From an uncultured Clostridia bacterium (lineage in GTDB: Bacteria; Bacillota; Clostridia; Oscillospirales; Ruminococcaceae), in NCBI GenBank assembly GCA_945947715.1, contig CAMEYZ010000001.1, positions 1 through 46,923 on the forward strand: a DNA stretch of 46,923 nucleotides, written 5' to 3'. Below are positions 25,452 to 33,699 of this stretch, one piece after another. A program made the position numbers and the translations under genes. The notes under the pieces were generated by a model. It was not told where the DNA came from and did not search any database. It saw only the letters and a list, made by a program, of their open reading frames with translations. Within the stretch, counting starts at the first letter, position 1. The number at the start of each line of letters is the position of its first letter.

Positions 25452-26840
25452 ATGAACAGCTATGATGAGCCCTGTAGGAGCATATTCAAGCGTTATCCCG
25501 ATTCGGTATTTTTTGACGCGGACAGTGCTGTGAGAAAGTGCATGAAGGGTATATCCGATGCTGAGCTTTCGGAATATGTGGGAAGGTTCACTTCCTATTT
25601 TGTGATACATCAAAGCGGAGTGGTTTCTCTTCTGGAAACAGTTTTTTCGTACATGACGGTCCTTCTGATGTACCGCGGAGAGGATGAGCTTATAAAAAAG
25701 CTGATGCCGTTTAACAGCGCGGAAAAATCAGCATATATGAAGCTGACTCCCTCTGATATTTCCAGGACAAATATACTTAGCATGCTTATGCTATGCTGTA
25801 TGAAAAAAACTGACGAGGTATTCTGCAAGCGGCTTATTGATATGTGGATAGGGATAGATATGATCGAAAGGGAAAAGGATGTTATCCTTGCTGATGAGGC
25901 GGAGTTTATCCTTCATCCCCTTTATCCGCTGATGCTCACCGAAAGCTTTGAGCTGGTGAGATACTACGCAGACAGATTTCAGGAGGAAAGGCGCAGGGCA
26001 GGAAAAGCGCACTTTGACAACAGATATTACCGAGGTTATGTGGAGTCTGCGATATACTACCGTCAGAAGGAGTTTCTTAGGGTCCTCTGCGACAGCGGAT
26101 ATGACCCCTCCTTCAGCGAAAACACTCTTGCATATATTCTGTCTGACAGAGCCAATGTTGAGTATATTTCCGACATCTGGGAGGTGCGTGAAATCGGGCT
26201 CTTGGAGGACGATATCACGCAGAAAGCTCCGGATAAGCATTATCTGAACATAATGAGCATTGACCGGATAAGCCTGTTGGACAATCTATGCCGAAATTAC
26301 GGTGATGCTGGCTGCAGTGAGCTGTTCAAAACGATACCGCTGATAGATTCAGTTTACGAAAGAGACCTTGCGGCTGTTATTGATAAGCTTTCCGGTAATT
26401 ACGGACTTATTTCCGACAAGGAAAACGCCGAAAAAACAGAAAGGGCTTTCAATAAATACAGCACTGAAAATATCACTATTGTTATTCAGAACGGAAGAAA
26501 TATCCTGCGATTTGAAAAATATCTTAAGGATAAGAGCATTACCTACGATTTCAGCGATGACACTGAGCTCAGATGCATCACTTCTCCTTTCGTCAGAAAT
26601 GAGCCGATTGGAAGGCTGGTAAGATTCTTTTCAAAGGGGCAGTTCATCTTCAATACAGAAAAGCTGTCCCTGTTTACCGCCGAGCTGCTGTTGAGAAATA
26701 GTGCCGCTCTGACGAAGGCTCTTGTCATGAAGGGTGCTTTTTCTGAAAAAAACATCGGAGATGCTATAGACTTTGCCGTTGAAAACAAGCTGTACAACAG
26801 CCTTGATCAGATAAATAAATTCTATTTTCAGGAGGATTAG
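25452..26840 (+). CDS. Helical protein A of the AAA+/RNA-ligase cluster
   Basis: 462 residues from ATG 25452, with GGAGG 8 bases upstream; the in-frame ATG at 25437 overlaps that site and is rejected. I do not recognise a named family. Predicted almost entirely helical with short repeated hydrophobic helices, somewhat like an ankyrin or HEAT-type scaffold. No signal, membrane segment or catalytic motif. Its last 60 residues ('FTAELLLRNSAALTKALV' to 'AVENKLYNSLDQINKF') align with the end of protein B (28535-29882), so the two are paralogues. It ends 3 bases before the CbbX-like ATPase gene. A substrate-recognition or scaffold role is a guess. Confidence 0.8.
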   Translation: MNSYDEPCRSIFKRYPDSVFFDADSAVRKCMKGISDAELSEYVGRFTSYFVIHQSGVVSLLETVFSYMTVLLMYRGEDELIKKLMPFNSAEKSAYMKLTPSDISRTNILSMLMLCCMKKTDEVFCKRLIDMWIGIDMIEREKDVILADEAEFILHPLYPLMLTESFELVRYYADRFQEERRRAGKAHFDNRYYRGYVESAIYYRQKEFLRVLCDSGYDPSFSENTLAYILSDRANVEYISDIWEVREIGLLEDDITQKAPDKHYLNIMSIDRISLLDNLCRNYGDAGCSELFKTIPLIDSVYERDLAAVIDKLSGNYGLISDKENAEKTERAFNKYSTENITIVIQNGRNILRFEKYLKDKSITYDFSDDTELRCITSPFVRNEPIGRLVRFFSKGQFIFNTEKLSLFTAELLLRNSAALTKALVMKGAFSEKNIGDAIDFAVENKLYNSLDQINKFYFQED

Positions 26841-26843
26841 ACC

Positions 26844-28514
26844 ATGAGTATTCCTATGATACACAAGCACAGCTTCGGAGATAAAAAATATCTTCAGCCC
26901 GCTGATATTTCGGACGAGCAGATACGCAAAGCAGTTTATTCCCGCAGCAGATTCAGCATGACCGTCGAGCTTATGCGCAGACTTGACAGGATAGACGCGG
27001 AGGATTTTTCTGAAAATACAAATAAGTATTTTATCTCGGCAGAACATATCAACGACGCATATATCGCTGTTATGGCAATATACGGCTGCATAGCCGATAA
27101 AATGGAGGAGCTTGGCAGCGTTATCCTTCTTGATGAGAGGGACGGCAAAAATACCGAAAGCAACGTTGCGGCAGCTATCAAGATTTCTGCGGAGATGAAT
27201 GACCCAAGTACCGCTGAGATGCTCTCCTGCGAGAACAATCCTGTTATACATAACCTTCCCTCTCTTTCAGAGGGGAATATCGGAAGGGATATCCTCCTTG
27301 ATGACAGGATAGAGTTTTTCATATGCTGTCCGCCTGCCGACCGCTCTGACCCTGTGATGAAGCAGGTGGAGGGCTGCTGCAGATGCGTGTTCATTGAATC
27401 GGACAGCTCCGAGGACCCAAGAAGTATCCTGACCGATTATTTCTGGGAAAGGGACTATGATCCCGAAAATGTGGAAAAGGAGATAAGCTCTCTTGTGCGC
27501 AGTATTCATACCCGCGATGAATATGTTATCGCTTCGGCGGCCCGTCAGGTCATCAGCAATCATCTGTACAATTCGCCCGACGACCGCGAGCTCACACGCA
27601 GCGATTTCAAGGGTGTGGCTGAGCTGTTTTCAGCGTCCTCTGCAAAGGTCTCTGTCAAGGGCGCCTCACTTGTGGGGCTTGAAAAGGAAACGGAAAAGAT
27701 AAACGGCATAATCAACTCGGTAGGTATTGACAAGCTCAGATTCGACAAGGGCATCTCAAGGAGCTTCAGCGGCTGCAGTATGGTCTTCGCAGGACCTCCG
27801 GGCACCGCTAAGACTACCCTTGCAAGACTTTTCGCCGAAAAGCTGGCAGAGCTCCACATCATCAAAAGCGGTTCCTGCTTCAAGGAATGTACCAAATCCG
27901 ATTATGTGGGTCAGTATGTGGGACATACTGCTGCAAAGGTGGATTCCCTCTTTTCTGAAATGTCCAAAAACGGCGGCGGAGTTATCTTCTTTGATGAGAT
28001 ATATACCCTTGCAGAGGATAACGCTACTGCCTTCGATAAGGAGGCTGTGACCTGCATCACCCAGAATATGGAGAATTACAGAGGAAACGTGTTCTGTATC
28101 TTTGCAGGCTATGAGGACAAAATGGACAGCTTTCTGTCCTCCAATCCCGGACTCAGGTCGCGTATGAGCTTTATCGTGAGATTTTCAGGCTATTCAGACG
28201 AAACACTGGTCAGCATTTTCAGGAGCATGGCGGCTGCGGATAATTACAAGCTTCCTGACAGCTGCGAGGATATCCTCTGTGACTTTTTCAGCCGCCTGAG
28301 AAGCTCGCGGGGGGAAAAGTTCGGAAACGGCAGAGAAGCCCGCAATCTGCTGGTGAACGCAAAGCAGAAGCATGCTCAGAGGATAAGCGGATTTAAGAAA
28401 AAAACTGCAAAAATGCTCACGGTTCTGGAAATAGAGGATATCTCGTCGGCTGCTGAGGATATGCTGTCCTCCGAGCTTTCAGACGGCTTCGTTCACAGGA
28501 CCATTGGTTTCTGA
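26844..28514 (+). CDS. CbbX/SpoVK-type AAA+ ATPase with novel N-terminal domain
   Basis: 556 residues. The N-terminal 270 residues are unfamiliar and helical. The C-terminal AAA+ domain has Walker A GPPGTAKT (317-324), the CbbX-type pore region 'DYVGQYVGHTAAKVDSLF' (353-370), Walker B 'IFFDE' (381-385), sensor 1 in 'FCIFAGYEDKMDSFL' and Arg-finger candidates in 'NPGLRSRMSF'. This branch includes the Rubisco activase CbbX, sporulation SpoVK and EccA, all ring-forming protein remodellers that pull on a substrate tail. Position between two helical paralogues suggests they deliver or regulate its substrate. Confidence 0.9.
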   Translation: MSIPMIHKHSFGDKKYLQPADISDEQIRKAVYSRSRFSMTVELMRRLDRIDAEDFSENTNKYFISAEHINDAYIAVMAIYGCIADKMEELGSVILLDERDGKNTESNVAAAIKISAEMNDPSTAEMLSCENNPVIHNLPSLSEGNIGRDILLDDRIEFFICCPPADRSDPVMKQVEGCCRCVFIESDSSEDPRSILTDYFWERDYDPENVEKEISSLVRSIHTRDEYVIASAARQVISNHLYNSPDDRELTRSDFKGVAELFSASSAKVSVKGASLVGLEKETEKINGIINSVGIDKLRFDKGISRSFSGCSMVFAGPPGTAKTTLARLFAEKLAELHIIKSGSCFKECTKSDYVGQYVGHTAAKVDSLFSEMSKNGGGVIFFDEIYTLAEDNATAFDKEAVTCITQNMENYRGNVFCIFAGYEDKMDSFLSSNPGLRSRMSFIVRFSGYSDETLVSIFRSMAAADNYKLPDSCEDILCDFFSRLRSSRGEKFGNGREARNLLVNAKQKHAQRISGFKKKTAKMLTVLEIEDISSAAEDMLSSELSDGFVHRTIGF

Positions 28515-28534
28515 ATACACGGGGAGGGATAAAT

Positions 28535-29882
28535 GTGGATAATATCAGTCAGTTTGAATTTCTGACAAAAATAGAACACTGTGTCAATGATAATGGCTCT
28601 GCCGATGATTTTGCTGAGCTTGAAGGTGAGATGTTTTCGAAAAACTCCGTTTTGATCGAGAATCCGTTTATTACTGACGAGTATGATGAACTCGTGCTCA
28701 GCAGCACTTATAATTTTCTGTCCGTATTTGCCGAACGTTTCCCCGAAAGATTTCTCATACAGGATAATGCTAACATTTCGGACTCAGGTCCATTCATCTA
28801 CAAGGCAATGCTGCGTGATATTTTTGCGGGCAGAAGGTCGGCTGAAACGCTGGCTGAAATTGTATTTGCGCCGTTTTTCCCTGATAGCTATTTTAATGAA
28901 GCTCTGACTGCAGCGGTATTAAGCGGGAACGACAGCTTTTTTGAATATTTTATTCAGAAGGTTGAAAATCCGGTGCGTTACGTAAGCAAATCAATATACA
29001 TGTATTTCACGGATCACGGCATGTATGACCATATCGAAAGAATATTCAGAGGAGCTTCCCGGGAGGAAATATTAGCTGTCTGCCGCAATTCGATAGGACA
29101 GCTGCTGCGACAGGTAGATATTAAGTGCAAAAAAATGCCGGTAGAGTATCTGTACGAGCTTACCGGATATCTTCCGGGAAATGTCAGCGCAGAAGAACGT
29201 TCCAGGATTGTGATCGGTATCATGGAGGAGGTTAATGATTGGGAAGCATCTATATTTTCGGATAGGAGGAATATGCTTGTACGGACAAACAAAACAGAAA
29301 AACACTGGGGTGTGGACACATGGAAATATATGAATGAACATGGAATAAAAATCCGTTCGCTGGATTTTCTTTTTGGCAATAAGCTCAGATTCAATATATC
29401 CGATGAGAAAATCCTCTCGATACTTAGTCTTATCCAGGAATACATTGTTCCTATTCTTGAGGACAAGCTCATTATTACCGAAAAATTCTATGCTTTTCTG
29501 AGCAAAAGCCAGCAGGAGTTAGTGATTCGGTTTGTTGAGCTTATAGGAGCAGACAGAGTTTACATGGATTGCACCGATAAAAACTGCAGCTTTTTTTGAC
29601 GATGAATTTTTTAACGAAAATACTGACGGTGATATGAAGGCACGTTCACTGGCAAAAACAGGTGTTCATGTGATATTAGACGATGACATACGCAACAGCT
29701 ATTATGTCTCCAAGCTTCTGTTAGATGTCCAATGTCTGGGATATATGCTGGACGGAGCTGCTCTGACAGATGAACAGATAGATACGCTTATTGATATATG
29801 CGTCGAGAAAAAACTGTTTGACGCCATGAATGCTGTCAGAAAATATGTTGACAGGAAGATTTCTTCAAAATTGAAAAAATAA
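28535..29882 (+). CDS. Helical protein B, paralogue of A, with +1 frameshift
   Basis: The first frame (GTG 28535 behind GGGGAGGG) runs 354 residues to TGA at 29597-29599. The next frame continues 'DDEFFNENTDGDMKARSLAKTG' to TAA 29882. Joined, they give a 448-residue protein, close to the 462 of protein A. The alignment with A passes through the junction and includes the shared C-terminus ('YYVSKLLLDVQCLGYMLD', 'ICVEKKLFDAMNAVRKY'). The shift lies at T7 followed by TGAC. It could be programmed +1 frameshifting, a phase-variable tract, a real mutation or a sequencing error. No named family is recognised. Confidence 0.72.
29591..29600 (+). other. Candidate +1 frameshift site
   Basis: TTTTTTTGAC: the zero frame reads TTT TTT TGA, and slipping forward one base gives TTT TTT (T) GAC. 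This resembles the prfB site, where CTT TGA C shifts +1 on a slow UGA. Unlike prfB, no purine-rich Shine-Dalgarno-like sequence is visible just upstream (AAACTGCAGC). Confidence 0.45.
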
Positions 29883-29948
29883 CCGCAGAAACATCTTGTA
29901 TAATATGATCATAGGATAAAAAACATCAAAAAACAGGAGGAATTTATT

Positions 29949-31184
29949 ATGACAAATTCAATTACCGCTTCCGGAGGAAGACACAGCGTTACTATCGCAC
30001 AGGCAAAGGAGCAGCTTAAGATGATCTGCCGCACCTATCTTGAAAAGGATAGCTCGGGTCAGCCTATTATCCCCGTGAACAGACAGCGTCCCATTATGCT
30101 TATGGGTCCTGCGGGCATTGGAAAGACTGATATCCCCAGGCAGGCAGCTAAGGATATGGGTCTGGGCTATGTTTCCTACTCAATCACTCACCACACCAGA
30201 CAGAGCGCCCTCGGACTTCCCAAGATCGTTTCCAGAAGCTACAACGGAGAGAATATCTCCACCACAGAATATACCGCCAGCGAGATAGTTACCTCGGTAA
30301 GAGACGAGATCGAACGCACGGGCAATCCTGAAGGGATTCTCTTCATCGACGAGGTGAACTGTGCTTCTGAAACACTGGCTGCTCCCATGCTGCAGCTTTT
30401 CCAGAACAAGACCCTCGGACAGAGCAGAATACCTGACGGCTGGATACTGGTCATGGCGGGAAATCCTCCCGAGTATAACAAGAGCGTCAAGGAATTTGAC
30501 GCGGTTACAAGAGACCGTCTCAGAGTTATCAACATAGTGCCCGACAGCGAGGCATGGCTCAGATATGCGTCAGAAAATAAGCTGCACCCCATAATCACAG
30601 CATACATAACCTCTGACAGCAGCAAGATATACTCCTTTGACGAAAATGATAACAGCATCGTTACTCCCAGAGGCTGGGAGGAGCTGTCCATAACTCTTAC
30701 AGCCTTTGAAAGAAACAGCTTCCCTGTGACTATCGACCTTATCGAGCAGTATCTCGCCGTTCCTACGGTGGCAGCCGAATTTTTCGACTATTACCGCCTT
30801 GTCAAGGAAACCATATCCGAAGAGGAAATAGATCTTATCGTCAGCGGAAAGGCCTCCGCGGATATGATATCCCGGCTTAAGGGCTGCAACGTGGGGATAC
30901 GCTTTATGCTTATTGAGTGTATGAAGAGAAGGCTTCATATGGCAGCAGTTTCTGGTGATCTTCGACTGGCTTCGGAGATGATGGATAATATATCCGATTT
31001 TGTGGAAAAGGTCTACGGAAAGAACGGCGAAATAGAGATATTTATGAGCGGTATCCTTGTGGACGGCGATATTGTCAAGGCTGCGATAGCCTCTCGCAAT
31101 CAGCGCTTTGGCGTTTATCTGGACAACGTTACCACCGCGGAGACTAATATCAAGAAAAAGCTTAAAAAGACTGCAAAGCAGTAA
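29949..31184 (+). CDS. MoxR-type AAA+ ATPase of the cluster
   Basis: 411 residues. Walker A GPAGIGKT (53-60), Walker B 'LFIDE' (131-135), sensor-1 'MAGNPPEYN' (N172). The C-terminal 150 residues are a helical extension. AGGAGG precedes the ATG. A VWA gene follows 12 bases later, making a standard MoxR-VWA pair, separate from and only distantly similar to the pair at 7856-10767. The 66-base gap before it contains TGTATAAT, possibly an internal promoter. Confidence 0.92.
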   Translation: MTNSITASGGRHSVTIAQAKEQLKMICRTYLEKDSSGQPIIPVNRQRPIMLMGPAGIGKTDIPRQAAKDMGLGYVSYSITHHTRQSALGLPKIVSRSYNGENISTTEYTASEIVTSVRDEIERTGNPEGILFIDEVNCASETLAAPMLQLFQNKTLGQSRIPDGWILVMAGNPPEYNKSVKEFDAVTRDRLRVINIVPDSEAWLRYASENKLHPIITAYITSDSSKIYSFDENDNSIVTPRGWEELSITLTAFERNSFPVTIDLIEQYLAVPTVAAEFFDYYRLVKETISEEEIDLIVSGKASADMISRLKGCNVGIRFMLIECMKRRLHMAAVSGDLRLASEMMDNISDFVEKVYGKNGEIEIFMSGILVDGDIVKAAIASRNQRFGVYLDNVTTAETNIKKKLKKTAKQ

Positions 31185-31196
31185 GGAGCTGATAAT

Positions 31197-32576
31197 ATGC
31201 GCGATAAAAATTCCTTTACACCCGATGAGCTTGAGCTGGCAGCGGAGATAATCAGCCACACGATCCGCAGGACCACAATGGAGCTCTCCTTTCTACAGCG
31301 GGCCGTTTACTCGCTTAAAACGGAGCCTGCGGACGAGGTGGAGACCATATGCTCGGATTATGAATATCTCTATTATAATCCCAAGTGGGTCATCAGTATG
31401 TACACCAAAAATAAGGACAAGCTGATAAATGCCATAATCCATACTGTGCTGCACAGTCTGTACCTTCACCCGTCAATGACGTCGGAAAAGGATGATGTTT
31501 TTGATACGGCAGCTGACTTTTCCGTGTTCTGCATGATGAAGTCTGCTGATCTGCTCAGTGGCATGTCTTCGGTGGAGAGTGACATAGATAAGTTCATCGA
31601 CAAGTATAAAGTAAGCTCCACAGCCGAGCTGTACGAGCTTGCAGAATCAGATGTCAAGGCGTTTGGCAAGATGTTCTCCATAGTGTCAAAGCTTAAGTCT
31701 GACGATCATCAGATGTGGTACACCAGACGGGAAAAAAATCAGCAGAATAGGCTGGACGCTCCTGAGATCAGCGGAGATGCTGCCCCTTTGGAAGAAGCTC
31801 CTGAGCAGAAGGGCAGCGACATCTCAGCTGCGGCAGCGATCTCTGAGGCGGAACAGAGCTGGTCATCACTGCTGTCCCATGCGAAGGTGAGCGCTCGCAG
31901 CGAGTGCTTCGGCAGCAAACACGGAAATATGTTCATGGAAATAAAAAAGCCTGACCGGTTCAGCAGGTTTTCTTATCTGGAGTATATCCGCCGGTTTGCA
32001 ATACAGGAGGTCATGTCTGAGGACCCTGATACCTTCGACCTTATGATGTACACCTGGGGCATGGATAATCTGGGGGACACTCCGATAATTGAATTCAGCG
32101 AGACCCGTGAGCAGTGCAGTGCTACGGATATAATCATCGCCATAGATATGTCGGGCTCCTGCGGCGGAGATATCGCAGTCAATTTTCTGCGGCAGATATA
32201 CTCCCTTTTCGAGCAGATGAACATTCGCAGCTCAGTTAATATCCACGTGGTGACCTTTGATACCTGTATCATCAGCAAAAAGGTGATACGTTCCCGCAAA
32301 GACGCATACGAGCTTATTAAAAACTATAGGGGGAGTGGCTGGGGAGGCACCGATTTTACCTGTGTATTTAATTATGCGGATAGCTTTTCTAAGGAAAATC
32401 ACGGAAAAAGACTTAAAGGACTGTTTTTCTTCTCGGACGCAATGGGCATGTTCCCCGGCACAAAGCCCAGCTACAGAACGACGTTCTTCATTCCCGAGAA
32501 CAGCAGCTTTGGCGCAGGTACATTCTGGGAGCCAGATGTTCCTGACTGGGTAGAGATGGTCCATTACAAGGACTGA
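31197..32576 (+). CDS. VWA protein with degenerate metallopeptidase-like domain
   Basis: 459 residues, AAGGAG 8 bases upstream of ATG. Residues about 10-115 resemble the metallopeptidase-like module of the protein at 7856-9700. The zinc motif is H82-TVL-H86 with H91, and the Glu expected in HExxH is Thr83, followed by 'DTAADFSVF' at the position of 'WN-ACD'. Residues about 190-230 form a low-complexity linker. The VWA domain (about 310-455) keeps the MIDAS: DMSGS (317-321), T385 and D414. It is therefore a metal-dependent binding protein, probably not a protease, acting with the MoxR ATPase. Confidence 0.88.
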   Translation: MRDKNSFTPDELELAAEIISHTIRRTTMELSFLQRAVYSLKTEPADEVETICSDYEYLYYNPKWVISMYTKNKDKLINAIIHTVLHSLYLHPSMTSEKDDVFDTAADFSVFCMMKSADLLSGMSSVESDIDKFIDKYKVSSTAELYELAESDVKAFGKMFSIVSKLKSDDHQMWYTRREKNQQNRLDAPEISGDAAPLEEAPEQKGSDISAAAAISEAEQSWSSLLSHAKVSARSECFGSKHGNMFMEIKKPDRFSRFSYLEYIRRFAIQEVMSEDPDTFDLMMYTWGMDNLGDTPIIEFSETREQCSATDIIIAIDMSGSCGGDIAVNFLRQIYSLFEQMNIRSSVNIHVVTFDTCIISKKVIRSRKDAYELIKNYRGSGWGGTDFTCVFNYADSFSKENHGKRLKGLFFFSDAMGMFPGTKPSYRTTFFIPENSSFGAGTFWEPDVPDWVEMVHYKD

Positions 32577-32587
32577 GGAGGACAAAT

Positions 32588-32728
32588 GTGACAGAGCTTC
32601 AGGAAATGATGCTATGCTATATCCCGTCGGAGACTACAGAGATAGACGTAATTTCAAGAGAACATGAGCACATGGGCGTACTTTGCGCCGAATTATGGAA
32701 GGAGAATAAATATGTGCAGAGAAATTAA
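32588..32728 (+). CDS. 46-codon ORF coupled to the RNA ligase
   Basis: GTG start with GAGGAGG at 32575-32581, 6 bases upstream. 46 residues beginning 'MTELQEMMLCYIPSE', acidic then mixed, ending 'ENKYVQRN'. The stop overlaps the ligase ATG region by 17 bases, so translation could be coupled. No family recognised. A well-placed ribosome site and exact fit between two cluster genes support a real small protein; a leader peptide is the alternative. Confidence 0.55.
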   Translation: MTELQEMMLCYIPSETTEIDVISREHEHMGVLCAELWKENKYVQRN

Positions 32729-33638
32729 GCATAAGAAGTATCTTGACATCGAAAGATTTACCGATAAGCTTGCTTTCGGTTTCAGCGCGGGAGACGATAT
32801 CCTCATCGAGGAAAAGATCGACGGTTCAAATGCAAGCTTTCTCTATGATGAGGAGTCTGACAGCATCATCGCTTTTTCAAGAAATTATCAGTTAGACGAG
32901 GAAAATGATCTTCGGGGCTTCTGGGGCTGGACTCAGAGCCTTGACAAGGAGCTTGTCAAAAAGGTCATTGGCACGTCAAAGAAGGTTTTCGGAGAATGGC
33001 TGGTCCCTCATACGGTGAAATATCCTGAGGAATGTTATCAGAAGTTCTACTGCTTCGACGTGTGGGATATCGAAAATAACAAGTATCTCACTCAGAACGA
33101 GGCAATGGAGATAGCCGAAGCGCTGGGACTTACCTTCGTACCTGTTTTCTATTCCGGAAAATTCACGAGCTGGAACGATATCAAGGGATATGTGGGAAGG
33201 ACCGCTCTCGGCGGAGAAGAGGGCGAGGGTATCGTAGTCAAGAACATGTCCTCCCTGAATAACGATGAGATACGTTGCGTGTTTTACACGAAGCTTGTCA
33301 GTGATAAGTTCCTTGAGGTACACGACGTCAAGAAGTTCAAACAGAAAAAGGAAAAGGATCCTGATATGTATAAGCTGTCCCCGGATATGGAGATAGCAGC
33401 TATGGTAGTGACCAGAGCTCGTGTGGAGAAGATACTCAATAAAATGGTGGACGACGGCATTATCCCCGAAAACTGGGGCAGGAACGACGTGGGCACCATT
33501 ATGAAGAATGCGGGCAGGCTCGTATATGAGGATTGCGTGAAGGAGGAGCCCGAGATCGTAGCAAAGGCGGAGGATTTCGGAAAGGCATGCAGTGCCACCA
33601 TCGTCAGAGTGCTTAAGAAGATCGTGCTGGACAGATAA
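32712..33638 (+). CDS. RNA ligase, Rnl2/Rnl5 type
   Basis: 308 residues from ATG 32712, chosen because GGAAGGAG lies 7 bases upstream; the in-frame ATG at 32664 has no such site. Nucleotidyltransferase motifs are in order: I K35-IDG (adenylated Lys), III FGEW (93-96), IIIa 'FYCFDVWD' (112-119), IV EGIVVK (172-177), V KLVSDK (194-199). The C-terminal 100 residues are helical, as in Deinococcus-type Rnl5 and T4 Rnl2 ligases, which seal 3'-OH/5'-phosphate ends in RNA duplexes. Last gene of the cluster. The pairing with two AAA+ ATPases suggests repair of RNA in a ribonucleoprotein, which is inference. Confidence 0.9.
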   Translation: MCREIKHKKYLDIERFTDKLAFGFSAGDDILIEEKIDGSNASFLYDEESDSIIAFSRNYQLDEENDLRGFWGWTQSLDKELVKKVIGTSKKVFGEWLVPHTVKYPEECYQKFYCFDVWDIENNKYLTQNEAMEIAEALGLTFVPVFYSGKFTSWNDIKGYVGRTALGGEEGEGIVVKNMSSLNNDEIRCVFYTKLVSDKFLEVHDVKKFKQKKEKDPDMYKLSPDMEIAAMVVTRARVEKILNKMVDDGIIPENWGRNDVGTIMKNAGRLVYEDCVKEEPEIVAKAEDFGKACSATIVRVLKKIVLDR

Positions 33639-33651
33639 GCTCGTCTGAATG

Positions 33652-33689
33652 AAAAATCGCTGTCGCGGATAGCTGCGGCAGCGATTTTT
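33652..33689. terminator. Terminator between RNA ligase and WYL gene
   Basis: AAAAATCGCTGTCGC (33652-33666) pairs with GCGGCAGCGATTTTT (33675-33689), one mismatch, ending in T5. Serves two convergent genes. Confidence 0.88.
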
Positions 33690-33699
33690 GTTGAGTATA

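Noticed and set aside
26844..28514. EccA-like component of a type VII secretion system
   Set aside because: The AAA+ domain is related, but no EccB, EccC, EccD or WXG100 gene is nearby.
29634..29882. 82-codon ORF as a separate gene
   Set aside because: No ribosome site at its ATG, and it aligns with the C-terminus of protein A, so it is the second part of protein B.
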